A stretch of DNA of 64,000 nucleotides from Chinchilla lanigera (GCF_000276665.1 NW_004955475.1:4555255-4619254); one strand, 5' to 3'; positions 1 to 11,889 are shown, counted from the stretch's first letter. Made by a program: numbers and translations. Notes: generated from the letters alone by a model not told the origin.

Positions 1-60
1 AACTCACGACCTTGCGCATGCTAGGCAGGCACTTTTGCCGCTGAGCTAAATCCCCAGCCC
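1..60 (-). mobile_element. ID-type tRNA-derived SINE, cut by the window edge
   Basis: Reverse complement of the local ID core (starting GGGCTGGGGATTTAGCTCAG at about 60). The left part lies outside the window. Confidence 0.85.
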
Positions 61-61
61 T

Positions 62-345
62 GGGTACTGTTCTTGACACAACCATAGATAAAGTAGGCAA
101 AACCTATATGAAGACCTTACATTATAATAGAAGAAACCAAATTCAGGTCAGAGATGATAAGTGCTAGGAAGCAAAAAATGCTGTATGAAAGGAGATAGAG
201 AGTGATAGCAGGGACTATTTTAAAAATGAGATTAGGAGCAGCCTCTCTAGAGAGTATATTTGTGTAGAAGCCTAAGGAAGATTGGGAGTGAGTCATGTCA
301 AAAAGTGAATAAAGTGTTTCATTGAAAAAGAATAGCCTATTTAAA
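62..345 (-). mobile_element. L2 LINE relic, antisense
   Basis: Shows the antisense L2 3'-region order: a 'gataagtgctaggaag' block, then 'gagattaggagcagcctctct'-like words. Highly diverged. Confidence 0.4.
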
Positions 346-765
346 GGCCTTGAAGCTGCAGTGTGCCAGATCTGCCGAGGAACTGCTAGGATGCCAGTGT
401 AATTCCAGCCTAATAAGAAAATGCCCTCGTTCCCTCTCCATCTGCAGTGTCCTTAAGCATAGTGATGAAGTAGCAGATGCTTCTTTCCAGGGTGGAGCAG
501 CAAAGAAGAGATAAACCTCTTGCCAACCTCCTTCTGAACTCTTATTTCAGATTAAATCACATTATCTTGTTTGTTTTTTTAAGCCACCAAAAAGGCAGAA
601 ACAAATGTAGAAGTGGCTTCAATAGAGATTTCATCTTGGAAAGGGCCTCGAAATACATCACTGAACAGAGAGAGAGAGAAGAGAAGAAGAGAGACAGAGA
701 GACAAATATAGAGACAGAGATATGAGATGGAAAGTTCAGAATATGAATTATTAAGATAACTGTCT
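346..765. other. Unresolved diverged sequence, possible LTR end
   Basis: A 'tttttttaagccaccaaaaag' stretch near 575-597 resembles the end of MLT1-type LTRs, but the rest does not align by eye. A purine-rich AGAG tract lies at 667-720. Confidence 0.25.
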
Positions 766-2085
766 TAGACTATTTTTCTGCAGCCTAGACCTCTCAAATA
801 AATAGAAGAAAATAGAGCCATTGAGGATGAATGTCTTACCAGTTAAGTAAAGGAAGCTAGAAAATCGTGAAAGGACAAGCTAAAGCACCAAGATGCCCAT
901 TTGAACAAGAAAACTACTTGGGCGTTTGGCTGACTGAGGCCCTCAGCAGCCTAGGTGGTTCTTGCTCACTAGAAATTCTGACCTTTCCTGCCAGAAAGAA
1001 ACACTTCAGTGCTACACCAAGCTATGGCTCTGGCCTGTTACAGTGCGCTTTCCTTGGAGACTGAATGTTCCTTCTATAAAAAAGCTTGAACTAAATATGT
1101 AGAGAAACCCGTGGGGCTGTCCTAAGACTTTTATAGGCAGGCTGAGGCCAAGAACAGGGATGTTTGGGTCTTGTTGGAAGGACTCATCTTCCTCTATTCA
1201 CTCTGTGAGCTCATAGGGCTTTAGGTCCTCACAGCAGCATTCAGTTCTCTCCAGAAGCGATTCTTAATCTTGTCCAGATGCCATGGTATCACTTTTTCCT
1301 CTCTTGCACTCTACAGTACAACCACATTTAATTCTTTACTATTTTCAGGATACATATCGCAGTTTCCTCCACGGGATTCTCAGCAATCATGCCCCTTCCA
1401 TTTCTATACAATCTCAATCCCATATCCTACCCAGTTTTTAGACCCAGTTAGCAAACCTCATTTCCCCAAGGACATTTTCTGTTGCCTAAGTTTGAAGACA
1501 TTTCCTAATGCCTTAGAATTCCTTACCTCATTCTTTCAACCTCTCTCATAACATCTAGTGCTTTCAAATTTTCTTTCTTACTGTGTATGTACATACCTTC
1601 TCTCTACTATTAGACTGTAAGTTTCCTGAGAAATTATTATTTTACTGTGACAGACATACAAATGATGGATGAAGAAATATTTCCATTTAATCTTCTGTCT
1701 TTGGTTTCCCACAGTGTAGATGAGAATGAAAAGAAGTTGTTCGTGATTCTTCTTCATCCTTTTCCTTCCCAACTCACCTGTACCAGTTCATAATCCTCTT
1801 ATCTAGGTAGCAGAAGATAGGGATGACTCACTCTTGGAAATCTTTGGCTCTGGTTTTGAGGTTTTATGTAATTAATTATCATGTTCGCTGCATAGATTGA
1901 GTTCTATGCCAAGTAAATTGTAGATACAATCAACAGCATTGGAATTGAATGGAAAAACTACCTTTAGGCTCTATTCCAATGTGCATACTCTGCTAAGAGC
2001 TCTAAAAGCTGCATATTCATTTATTCATATTTGTATTTCCTTGTAGGTTGTATAGAAAGACATTTATAACATATTGAAAAGGCTT
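766..2085. other. No recognised feature
   Basis: AT-rich intergenic sequence. Short open frames here have no recognisable domains, codon bias or splice context. Confidence 0.5.
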
Positions 2086-2250
2086 CAATTCTGAATCTGA
2101 GACCTGCACTATCACTAACTGGCCCTGGAATAGTCTCTCATCTCTATGGGTCCCTGTTTTCATATCTAGAATAGGCATATATGGGTACCTGCGAGGCTGG
2201 TGTGAAAATCAAGTTAAATACTTGGCACAAAGTGATTTGGAACATGTAAA
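2086..2250 (+). mobile_element. MIR SINE
   Basis: Order of words fits MIR sense: 'tcaattctgaatctg', a 'catctctatgggtccctg' core, then 'aataggcatatatgggtacctgcgaggctgg' and 'tcaagttaaata'. Confidence 0.6.
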
Positions 2251-2579
2251 ATGTTATAGATACCAGGTCAGCCATGGGGTAGAGACTATGTTAAAGTCAT
2301 CTGTGTTCAGACAGACACTTGGAAGTAGGAGGTGGCAGACTGAGCTCCTGTGTGGTTGACAACAGAATCTGGAAATCTTGGCTTTAATATACCACTTGCA
2401 GCAAAGGCTTTGTCTGATTTTGAAGAGGCAGAAGAAGTGGGAAAATTAAGTGCTGTCTCTTGTGAAAGGGTGGGGCCAGCTCTCAGTACTTGCAAGCAAC
2501 CTCATCCTTTTGGCCTAGAAGTAAACAAGGTGATCATTTTCTAGGACTAAAGCTCTGTTTGGGTGCTTTGCAGTTTACA

Positions 2580-2960
2580 AAATGCTCCTGTTTTTCATTC
2601 ATTCATTCACTTATAAATTCAATAACTCATTCATTCATTTCAAAAACACATATTTATTCAACGACTAATATGTATTTATGAAAAGATAAAATGCAGTGCA
2701 GTAAGTAGTATCAGAGAGTGTATTCATTCATTCATTCATTCATTCATTTATTCAAATATTCACTGAATGCCTATTTTGTTTCAAGACCAGTCCCAGCACT
2801 GACAGCCCAGCAGTGAAAATAGTGATGACACCAAAATGAAAAACCCTGCTTTCATGGAACTTACATTCTGTCTAGGAAGAAGGTAATACACAAAATAAAT
2901 GAAATCCAGCATTTGTCAGATGATGATCTGTGCCAATAAAGAAAGAAAGAAAAAAGAAAG
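2580..2960 (-). mobile_element. L2 3' end, antisense, with (ATTC)n
   Basis: Repeated ATTC units, then 'tgaatgcctattttg', 'cagtgaaaatagtgatgac', 'catggaacttacattctg': the antisense order of an L2 3' end. The pure ATTC run is at 2721-2751. Confidence 0.6.
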
Positions 2961-3341
2961 CACAATGACTGCTGGAACAGGATGGGAGATACAGAATAGT
3001 CCTTCCCGGGCCCTGTCACAGTCTGGTGAAGTACATATTTGTAATTCCATGGAGAAGTTATTGGCATTCCAATAATTCCAATCTGCCACTTCCAGTGCAA
3101 TACACGGTGAGAATAAAGGTATTAAGGCATACTTGTAGTTGTGGGGAGCCAAGGTAGGTTCTAAATCCACTTACAACAAAGGCTAACTGGAACAAAGGCC
3201 TCGACCCACAACTAAACCCAGGTTTCATTAACTTACAAAGAGGGGAGTGGCTCAGGAATGAGTGACTGAAAGAAAGGCAGGAAGTATGTGAGTGCTGTGG
3301 GCTGGGCTAGGTGTGAGGCTTGATAGCACCTATGCAATATG

Positions 3342-3358
3342 CAGAGAGAGAGAGAGAG
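3342..3358. repeat. (AG)n short microsatellite
   Basis: An uninterrupted AG run of about eight units. Confidence 0.8.
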
Positions 3359-3559
3359 ATGCAGAAAGATTAATCTGCACATCTTGGATTGAGTAAGTAT
3401 CTCATGTTTAGGGTTCAGTGCCTTGGCTTTCATGTCTAGCCCTCATGCCCTGAGAAGTCATAGATTCTTTCTTAAGCCTTAGTGTCAGCAGACGGTGCAG
3501 CATCACTTGGCCTAGCTCATGCATACTAGTGGGGAGCTATAGGTGCGACATCACTGACC

Positions 3560-4260
3560 TGTTGCAGGATGGGTGTATTTGAAGCAGAGTGGCATAAATA
3601 AAAAGGGGGATGGAGTAGAAGGGAGATGAGATCAGAAAATTTGTGTGGGCTAGCTCTTACATGGTCTTATAGGACATTCGTTTTTAATCTAAATTAATTA
3701 AGAATTCTTTGGAGAATTTTGTGGTGAGGCTTGATATGACTTGACCTGTTTTAATGAAATCATTGACTACTACATTGTGAATAGATTGTGGGAGAGCAGA
3801 GGTAGAAGGAAGGAGACAAGTTAAGGTGCTATTACACATGATCTAAGTGATAGATGGTGGCATAGATCAGGATGATAGCAGGGGAATTAGTAATAAGCAG
3901 TCAGATTTTAGATATATTTTGAAACTGAAACAAACAGGATATGCTGGCAGATTGTACTTGGAGTAAGAGAGAAACACATTATTCAAGGATAACAACAATG
4001 TGCTTTGAAAGAGTTGCATTTTGATAAAACAGATGAGGGAGTAGAAAGAAATTTTGTAGTAAAAAAAGTAAGGGGGTTGAACATAAGGAGCTCAATTTTG
4101 GTTATGTTAAGTCTGAGATATCTATTAGACGTTTGAGCAAAAACACTAAATGTTAAATAGACAAGTACTTGTATGAGTCTGATATCTAACTTAGTATCCA
4201 GAAGCAGGTCTGAATTGGAGATATCAGTTTAGGAATTTTTGAAATATACAGTACCTGCTA
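3560..4260 (-). mobile_element. L2 LINE relic, antisense
   Basis: Carries antisense L2 words in order: 'ggtcttataggacattcg', 'gattgtgggagagcagagg', 'gatatattttgaaactgaa', 'ctcaattttggttatgttaa', 'gatatctattagacg'. Strongly diverged; the upstream ORF2-side part is missing. Confidence 0.5.
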
Positions 4261-4499
4261 TTTAAAACTACAAGAATGGAAAGATTCCCAAAGGTCTGTG
4301 TGCAGACCAAGAAGCTACATGGTTAGTCTATGGCAGAACTTGGATCAGTGGTGTGCTGATAAATGTCTAAAAACCAGTTCTCTGAAGGAAAGAAGCCCTG
4401 ATTTATAGTATTTGCCAAATTCCATTGTGTAAATTTTCCTACCATGGCCATTTTTAGGCTACCAATATGATATCAGTGAATTGCATATTTTTTCTTATT

Positions 4500-5140
4500 A
4501 TTTAGCCTCCTAGCTAGTGTCCATCTCTTCAGACTACACACCCTACCCCAATCCATTCTCTACAAAGTAGCTAAATGATGTGGTTCAAATACAAATATGA
4601 TGGGACTCTTCTACTTAAAACACTTCTGCAACTTCTAGTCACCCTTAGGATAAAAATGGGGAACTCCCCTATAGCGTACGGAACCTGACATGGTCAGGTC
4701 CTATCTACATCTTCAACTTTCATTGTATTATATTCCTTCCTTTTACATTCCAGTCATACTCAAATGTCTCAGGTTGTTTCTCACTTTACAGGTATTTGAA
4801 TGTATGTTTTGCTTTGCCTGGACCCCTTCTCTGCCTCCTTCAGTCCTGCCCTCTAGAAGCTCATGATAATACCTTCGTATCCCTCAGATCTCATGTAAAA
4901 AGTTGCTTTCTCTATGAAGCTCTTAAAGAATATTCATATTAGGTTAGGTCCATCTAGTATATACTTTTAAGTACTCTTTATAGTACTTTTCTTGCAGACA
5001 TTTAGAGAACTGGTTCATTATCTGCCTTACCTGCCAGGCTGTTAACATTAGACGAGTTGGAGTTACTTTGTTTTGTTCACTGCTTTACCTCTCTTATATC
5101 ACATAACAGATAATCAATAAATGTTTGTTAAATCAACTAG
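4500..5140 (+). mobile_element. L2 LINE 3' end, sense
   Basis: Reads in L2 sense: 'cctgacatggtcaggtcct', 'ttgcctggaccccttctctg', 'ttgctttctctatgaag', and the terminal 'atcaataaatgtttgttaaa'. Confidence 0.75.
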
Positions 5141-5754
5141 TGAGTTAATATTATCATCTCTACTTTTGCCATCTTATCTGCTTTCTTTTATAAGAACTGA
5201 TACATTAATTTATAGCAGCATTGTTTTATTTTACTTCTCTTGAAAGAAAAACCTGTAAGAAGTATTTAGGAGCAGATTATTTATTTAGGAAGTAATTTAA
5301 GGAAGCATGAATAGTGGAGCAGAGAAGGAGATACAGAAGGAATAAAACTAATAAATATTCATTTTTGAGATCATTACTATAGACAATACAGGCTTGATTT
5401 CACCAAGATATCTGAAAAGTGTATACCATGTCTCCCACAACTGTCTACCTGAACATCTTTTACAGGCTAAAAGAAATACTTAGTTCTATTGATTCCCTTT
5501 CTCCATGGATTAAGCATCGTCCCTAGGGTCGTCTACTTGCCTTGAACTTCTGGTGTACTTTTCAGCAAGCTCCAAAGTATCAGAAAAAGCACTGGGGTAG
5601 AATGCAGAAAGATATGTATTGTGTTCCCAAGATAGGGCTCTAACAGCTAGAAGAGAGTCAAAACTTTCCATACAGCTGCATCTAAAATAAAAGTTTGTCT
5701 TAGAATGTGATATGGGTACCAAAATTTCTGCTTAATCATGATAAGAATTTCTAC
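5141..5754. other. No recognised feature
   Basis: AT-rich sequence with no clear repeat or gene signature. Confidence 0.5.
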
Positions 5755-6375
5755 TTCTGTGGAACAAATCGTCCAAAAGTTAGCAGTTCAAAAGAAAACT
5801 CATTTATTAGCTTACAGTCCTACATGTCAAAAGACTGATTAGGTTTAGATGTGAAGCGTGTTTCACTCCTTTTTAAAGAATAAACTGTCTGCTTCGAGTT
5901 TTATAAGACTAAAATCTATATTTCAATGAGGTAGAAGGCTACCTCACTTCAGATCCAGAGGCTCTGAGGAAGAATCCACCTCCAAGTTCATTCGTATTGT
6001 TGGCAGAGTTTAATTCCTTATGGTTTAAGACCAAACTTCCTGTTTCACTGTTGGCTATCACAACCGGTGAGTCTTAGCTCTTAAAGGCCACTCTCAGGTA
6101 CTTCTACACGTCCTCCCCAATCTCAGAAATGGAGAATCTCATTGTTTCCAGTTCTATTCACTTGGGTTTGAATTTTTGTTTCCTGACAGGGATAACTCTG
6201 TGCTTTTAGAGAGCTTGTGTGATTAAGTTAGCCCCTCGATAATCTTCTTATCTTAATGTCAACTGATCAGCAACTCTACTCACATCTGAAAATCCCCCTT
6301 AACCATGTAAGGTAACATAATCAAGGAAGTAATCTAAGGGGCAAATGTCCCAGGGACCGTTTAGAATTCTGCTTA
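5755..6375 (-). mobile_element. MLT1-type (ERVL-MaLR) LTR, antisense
   Basis: Antisense MLT1 order: 'aaaactcatttattagcttacag', 'gaggctctgaggaagaatcc', 'cttcttatcttaatgtcaac', 'catctgaaaatccccctt'. Diverged. Confidence 0.5.
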
Positions 6376-6424
6376 TATTAATTATGTAGTTACTTCCTTC
6401 TCCTTCTTTTTACATCCAGTCACA

Positions 6425-6660
6425 ACATTGTAAAAATTGTACCGATCTCTAATTTCCCTGACCTCTAAACTCTCTTTTCTATTTCATCATCTGGAGTCAG
6501 GCCCTAATCTTCTCGCCTGCACAATTGAAGCAATTTCCTGACTGATCTTTCCGCTTTCATTATCACCTCTTCTCTAATTCACCATCACAATGCAGTCAGA
6601 ATTGTCTTTCTAAAGTGTAGACCAAATCATGTCACTCTGCTTTCAGGCCTACAGATCTCC
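6425..6660 (+). mobile_element. L2 LINE internal fragment, sense
   Basis: Contains 'aatgcagtcagaattgtctt' followed by 'accaaatcatgtcactctgc', an L2 sense signature. Confidence 0.65.
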
Positions 6661-7125
6661 AATTTTTGAAACATGAAGTCTGAATTTTTTTAATGAATTA
6701 GACTTATTGGTACATTTTAGATTCATGTAATGATCAAATTCATCATCGGGAATTTGGGTCTGTACTTGATGTAGCTTGTTTCTTCATTTGTTCCCACTCT
6801 TCTCCCCTCCTTTTAAACCCTCCTCCCCTCCTTATTTATAAAAGTGTTGTTTCCATTTTTTCCTTCTCTTCTTTTCCCTGCTTTTCCTTTCCCCCACCCC
6901 CTCCCCAGTTCCCCTTCCCATTTGAACATTTTCTTCCTATTTCACAATATCTATTCGTATTTTGGTCCTTATTTACACATTTGATTTTTCACACCAGAGA
7001 AACAATGCAGTATTTACACACATGTATGATTTATTTCACGACAGCATGTTCTCAAGGTGCATCCATTTACCTAGAAATGTCTCGTTTATCTATCTTTATA
7101 GATGAGATATTAAAACTAATCACAT
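6661..7125 (-). mobile_element. L1 3' end, antisense
   Basis: A pyrimidine-rich stretch, then 'gagaaacaatgcagtattta' and 'ctcaaggtgcatccatttac', the antisense of an L1 ORF2 end plus 3' UTR. Confidence 0.6.
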
Positions 7126-7139
7126 CTTTGTCCTATCAT

Positions 7140-7310
7140 CATCGACAGCCACCTAAGACTTTGGCAGCCTAGATGAACTTGCCCATAGTATTGCCTTCCT
7201 GCAAGACCAGATAGACTCACTAGCAGCAGTGGTCATACAACATCACAGGAAAGTATGTCTCCTACTGTCTGAAACAAAGGGCTACATTTTCCCTAAAAAA
7301 AAGAATATAC
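7140..7310 (+). pseudogene. Endogenous retrovirus env (TM subunit) fragment
   Basis: Conceptual plus-strand translation between about 7170 and 7300 resembles the heptad-repeat and adjacent loop of the transmembrane subunit of gamma-type retroviral envelopes (a helix with 'LQDQIDSLAAVV', then a short polar loop). There is no continuous frame upstream, no surface subunit and no clear cysteine motif downstream. It is a fossil scrap, not a gene. The family assignment rests on this one short stretch. Confidence 0.4.
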
Positions 7311-7465
7311 TTCCTTTGTCAATAGGTCTAAAATAGTAAGAGACATGGCACAAAATTTGTTGACAATGATTCCAAAATTAATGAAAAACTATTTTATTCA
7401 TAGATGTTTTGCCACATATCTGTAATTGGGAGTCTTGGATACTGTCTTGAACGTGGCTTTTATTT

Positions 7466-7569
7466 TTTGTTTACTTGTTTCTGTTTTTCTTCCAGTACCA
7501 AGAATCGAACCCACAACCTTGCGCTTGCCAGGCAGGCGCCGTGCCGCTGAGCTAAATCCCCAGCCCCAG
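7466..7569 (-). mobile_element. ID-type SINE
   Basis: Antisense ID core at 7495-7567 with a T-rich (poly(A)) left tail. Flanked by the near-identical repeats CGTGGCTTTTATT (about 7452) and CATGGCTTTTATT (about 7571), the target-site duplication. Confidence 0.9.
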
Positions 7570-7583
7570 ACATGGCTTTTATT

Positions 7584-8190
7584 AATGCTTCTCAAAACTT
7601 TACTATTTAAATCTTATATACTTAATCTCTTAGTCAAATTTGTTTCTTTTTGTTTGACAGCCATCAAACTAATGGTGATGATCATAATTCAAGGTCAAGA
7701 CCTACTTTCTTGTCCAGGGTTCATTAAAAAATCTTCAAACAAAGGGCTCAGTTCCCTTGAACTCATAGTTCAGTCAGGGCAAGAATTCCTTGGTCTCAGA
7801 ATAGGTAGGGAAAATACCCCTATTCAGCCAGAAGATAAAGCTTTCTCCTTTAATTCTCTTCAAGATTTTTGGGGATTAGTTCTCAGGGGAGGGTAGTACA
7901 ATTAGAAATTAGGGAGCTGACTGAGTAATTCCCTGCCTCCCATTTAATTCTAGACAGCACCCAATGATTATTCTTGCTTCCATTATGCTAAGAGAGGGAC
8001 AAAATAAAGAAACAAAAGCCTAGCGGGTTGTCTAGGCAGAGCACTGGTACCAAGGGAGATTCAGTGTGTGTGGGGAACCTAAAGCAAGAGTTGTGCGGCC
8101 ATTAAATCCCGAAAACCTGACTTATTGGCCATCATTTTCACTTTTCCTGTTGCTGCTGCTACCTTTCCAATGATCTTGAATAAGTGTAGC
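7584..8190. other. Unresolved, perhaps retroviral 3' region
   Basis: About 600 bp between the env scrap and the piggyBac-like relic. An AATAAA at 8002 and the position downstream of env would suit an LTR, but no paired LTR or clear ends are seen. Confidence 0.25.
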
Positions 8191-8451
8191 TACTTACAAC
8201 TTATTACTTGGTGTATGGCTGACAATTCTTTCCTTGTACACAGGACCTGAACTATCACTGGCCCATTCAACTGTAACAACAGACTGTTTGGTAATACAGT
8301 TCCTCCCATTTCTGACATGCATGCAGGTCCTCCTATTAGGGGCATCATGGTAAATTTTTAGAAAAGTCACATTATATGGTGTGTGTAACACCAACATTAA
8401 TTTTTTATGCATATTTCTCTTGATGAATTATTACTTTTAATTTTGTGAGTT

Positions 8452-9200
8452 TTGTTACATTAAACAATGTGTACTTAACAGGAAAATAAAAAATCAATAA
8501 AACAAAATGTTAAAATTTTAATATGTAATGAGTGTGTACAATAAACATCAACATTTTAAACATCAACTGTTTACCTGCTTACAATATCTAAAAAAAAAGC
8601 AGAAATACACTACTAAGTAAACCACAATGAAAATAAAAACAGTATTTTACTGCAGAAATAATCTTTGCTTTAACTGTCACATCTAAACAGTCTTCATACA
8701 TGACAACTGCATGTTCCATACACGTCTCATTCACACTGATAACACGTGTGCTTAGCTTTCTTTTCCTGTTTGTCAGGCAATACTTCTCACCTCTGTTGTC
8801 TTCCCCTTTTGCCAAAAGCTTTCTTTTATATTATGCAATGTGCACTTATCAGGAAAATGAAATGTCAATAAAATAAAATATCAAATATGTAGAATAAACA
8901 TCAACATTTTCTACATCAACTGTTTGCTTACTAAATCTATAAAATAACAATACAAATAAAATCCTATGTGAAATACAATGAAAATACAAATAAAACTCTA
9001 CCAGAAAAATAATCTTTACTTCAATTATCACACATAAGTCAGTTTTCACTAATGAGAACAGCATGCTTCATACACAAGTATTGCTTACACTGATACCACA
9101 TGTGTCTTTTTTTCCTGTGTTTTGGTAGAACATACTTGACATCTTGCTGGTCTTGTTTTGTTATGAGGTTCTTGTGATTTTTTTACCTTTCTTTTCACCA
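8452..9200 (-). repeat. Diverged ~375 bp tandem duplication in the piggyBac-like relic
   Basis: Units 8452-8828 and 8829-9200 share an ordered set of words: 'caatgtg.acttaacagg', 'aataaacatcaacatttt', 'catcaactgttt', 'aataatctttgctt', 'catgttccatacac', 'cactgata.cac'. By eye they are about three-quarters identical. Each holds a version of the presumed C-terminal Cys/His segment. Confidence 0.75.
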
Positions 9201-9568
9201 GTCTGCTCCAGAATTCTTCTGTGGGTTTTTTAGGCAGATATATATTGTTTTTTCTCTGTTGTAATTAATCATTTGTCAGTTCCCATCTCCATCTTGCAAG
9301 AAAATTTCTCCATGATATGTTTTGATTTTTATTTTCTTTATAAGTTATGAAAATATTTATGTCTGACATGTTTAGGATCTAGCAAAACACAACCATTGAG
9401 CAATGCTTCATGTTTTGGGTGTCATCTTAGTTGCTGCATAACCCATCAAGAACATCTACTCCATCTTTCATTTTGTTGGAAAATGTGACCATTTCTGGCT
9501 TCATTTGTATTGAGTATTCACTATCACTCATTGTTTGTTTGTTTGTTTAGCTATTTGAAGCAGTCTTG

Positions 9569-9661
9569 GGCCTGGGATATAGCTCAGAGGCACAAGTGCC
9601 TACCTCGCAAGCACAAGGTCCTGAGTTTGACTACTGGTACCAAGAAAAAAAAAAAATCAAA
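9569..9661 (+). mobile_element. ID-type SINE
   Basis: ID core and A-tail flanked by the 13-bp duplication TGAAGCAGTCTTG (9556-9568 and 9662-9674). Confidence 0.92.
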
Positions 9662-9674
9662 TGAAGCAGTCTTG

Positions 9675-9793
9675 CTACATAGTCCAGGCTAGCCTTGCAC
9701 TCGTTATGTATCATGAGCTGACCTTGAACTCATCGTATCCTGCCTCAGCCTCCCAAGTGCTGGGATTACAGGTGTGCACCACAATGCCTGGTT
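9675..9793 (-). mobile_element. B1-type SINE, first copy of a local duplication
   Basis: Antisense B1 words 'cctcagcctcccaagtgctg' and 'ggattacaggtgtgcacca'. It belongs to the 186-bp duplication described separately. Confidence 0.85.
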
Positions 9794-10056
9794 TCACTAT
9801 AGATCTTATCATCATGGTATAATGTTGACAGTATCAATATTACTTTGTTTTCTTTACCATGATAGAGTTCAGGCTAGCCCAGAACTCACTGTGTAATACA
9901 TCCCAACCTTGAACTCACACGATCCTCCTACTTCTGCCTCCCATGTTCTGGGATTATAGCATGTACCACAATGCCTAGCTTCACTATCAATCTTATCATC
10001 ATAGTGTAATGTTGACAGTAGCAATACTACTTTTCTTTTCTTCACCATATAGGAGG
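9700..10056. repeat. ~186 bp tandem duplication including a B1
   Basis: The non-SINE flank 'cttatcatcatggtataatg-ttgacagtatcaatattact' (9806-9845) recurs 186 bp later (about 9991-10031) with few changes. The unit therefore spans B1 plus unique flank and cannot be two independent SINE insertions. Confidence 0.8.
9868..9982 (-). mobile_element. B1-type SINE, second copy
   Basis: Antisense B1 with 'ctgcctcccatgttctgg' and 'gattatagcatgtaccacaa'. It shares its 3' flank with the first copy. Confidence 0.8.
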
Positions 10057-10858
10057 CTAATGTTATGTCTTTCTGAAGCCTAAAGATTGTACTATATATT
10101 TCTCTATTGTGAACTTGCAAAATTTTTTCCACTTAGTTCTTGTGAGTAACTCCTGTGCTGGTGAATTGAGTCTGTTGTTATTGTTTGTTTTTAGCTTTTT
10201 GTGCTTTTTTAGCAAACATATCATTGATGGGTAACTCATGAACCAACTGTGGAATGTGACATTTGGGTTACTTTTTGAAAGAGGTGCCACAAGCCTGCTC
10301 ACAACATCATATGGTTTATTACTGCATGAGGAAGATTTGGTGGCTGATTTCCAGGACACATCTCTAAATTTAAGGTGTAAAATGCCTTCACACCTACCAG
10401 GGCATATATTTTTTTATCATATTTGGAAGAAAATTATTTGGAATATATTGCCAAAACCTTCAACAACCAAGAAACAATGTAAGTTGTTTGTCAATTCTCA
10501 TGTATTCAGATAGTGTATAAATTGCCTGACAGTTTGAAACAAAGCTTTCAAGACATAAGCAAATACTAGCCAAATTGTCTTTTTTTTTCTTTTTTTCTCC
10601 TTTGGCAGGTCTAAATATAGGCAATTTTGAAAGAAACCAAGTCTCCTGAGCATCATGATTGTTCTAAAAATCTCAACTGCACATCGGTCACTTCTCCATA
10701 AATCATTTAGATCCTGACAACTAAAATGATAACATCTTGCTATGAAGGCTTTTAGTTCAGATAGGGAGATGTCATGATAAATATATTTTTGTGTATTACT
10801 CTTGATGCGTACAGCATGTTTTACGTTTATTTCATTTTCAGTGTGTTTCAACACATCT

Positions 10859-11369
10859 TGTTGAGATAAGAGATTAGGGCCTGGAAAAAGCTGGCTAGGA
10901 AAGAAGGTCTGACTTGTTAACTACAAGATCCCAGACATATTCATGCACAAAACAGTTTCCAAAACCCTGTACATAGTTCTCTATTCTTCTTGTACATAGT
11001 TCTTTTGTGACAATTTGAGCAGGCTTTCAATAGGATGACCTAGACCTGACATCAGCTTGAGGTATGGGATATCAGTACTGCCTCTTCGGACCCTGCTGTA
11101 CAAGTTCTCATGAGTTTCTTCAAGATTTGGACAGTATAACAGAAAGGCAGCCATTAGGAACCACATTTGGAAGAAACCTATTATAGTTTTACAAGAGAAC
11201 CCAAACTGTGTTTCCCAGATGTGCACTTTTATCTCTGCTCTTGTCATATTTTTCTATTTACTCAGCCCAACTCGCTCTGTGGGAGCATTTCTCTCCCACT
11301 CTTCACTTTTACATTCTTGAATAAACTTTGCCCCCGTTTTTTTGTTCATTTTGGTCAATTCTTTGTTCA
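10859..11369 (+). mobile_element. Possible solo retroviral LTR inside the piggyBac-like relic
   Basis: Begins TGTTGAGATAAG, holds an AATAAA at about 11320 followed by a T/G-rich stretch, and ends near 'tctttgttca'. It interrupts the transposase relic exactly where coding similarity stops (10854) and resumes (about 11450). No target-site duplication was found. Confidence 0.35.
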
Positions 11370-11889
11370 AGACAAGGACCTAGAATCCAACTCCAGAAGG
11401 AGAGGCAAGTAACCCCAATCCTGGTAATGTTTACTTGGTGAACCACATTTTAGAAGCAAGCTGCCTGATAACATTGTGACATACAACCCATTACAAACAA
11501 TTGCCAACACTGAATTGCAGTGTTGGCATTTCGTCTAACAGTTTTCACCCACGGCAAGAAACTAGTAACATTTTCTGCCCTAGTTGTAAGGTTGGATTGT
11601 TCAGATATACATGACCATTTTGAAGCATTCTGACTAGTCAAATTCTTATTTATATTACTGTTTTCTGCCTCATCTGTATTAAGGTCTTCATTCTGTACTT
11701 TTCTATCTGTCATATCTTGCTAACTTCTTCAGCTTACGTGATCCAAGTCATCATCAGTAGCTGAATCACATGATGACTGACTTTCAGCCTCCCCCCAAAG
11801 TTGTAAAAGCAGATTTTCATGTGACATTATACTAAACTGGGTTAACTGTATAAGAAAAATCAAAAGAAAACATGCAATAAGAAAGTATA

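Larger units (their letters stand above)
8195..11715 (-). pseudogene. piggyBac-like transposase relic, interrupted
   Basis: Several minus-strand pieces, read from high to low coordinate, follow the order of a piggyBac-family (DDE_Tnp_1_7) transposase. 11713-11450 resembles the acidic N-terminal part leading into the core; 10854-10498 has the 'ELKAFIARCYHF..LNDLWRSD..EIFRTIM' pattern typical of the family's first core block; 10359-10063 resembles a later core block; 8815-8588 and a second copy at 9130-9000 match a Cys/His-rich C-terminal segment. Frames are broken by stops and frameshifts, and by SINEs (9569-9990) and an LTR-like insert (10859-11369). Terminal inverted repeats and TTAA sites were not found. 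Clearly inactive. The family call rests mainly on the 10.5-10.85 kb block. Confidence 0.5.

Noticed and set aside
7426..7896. 156-codon plus-strand open frame
   Set aside because: Its first third is an antisense ID SINE and the rest has no domain; the length is chance.
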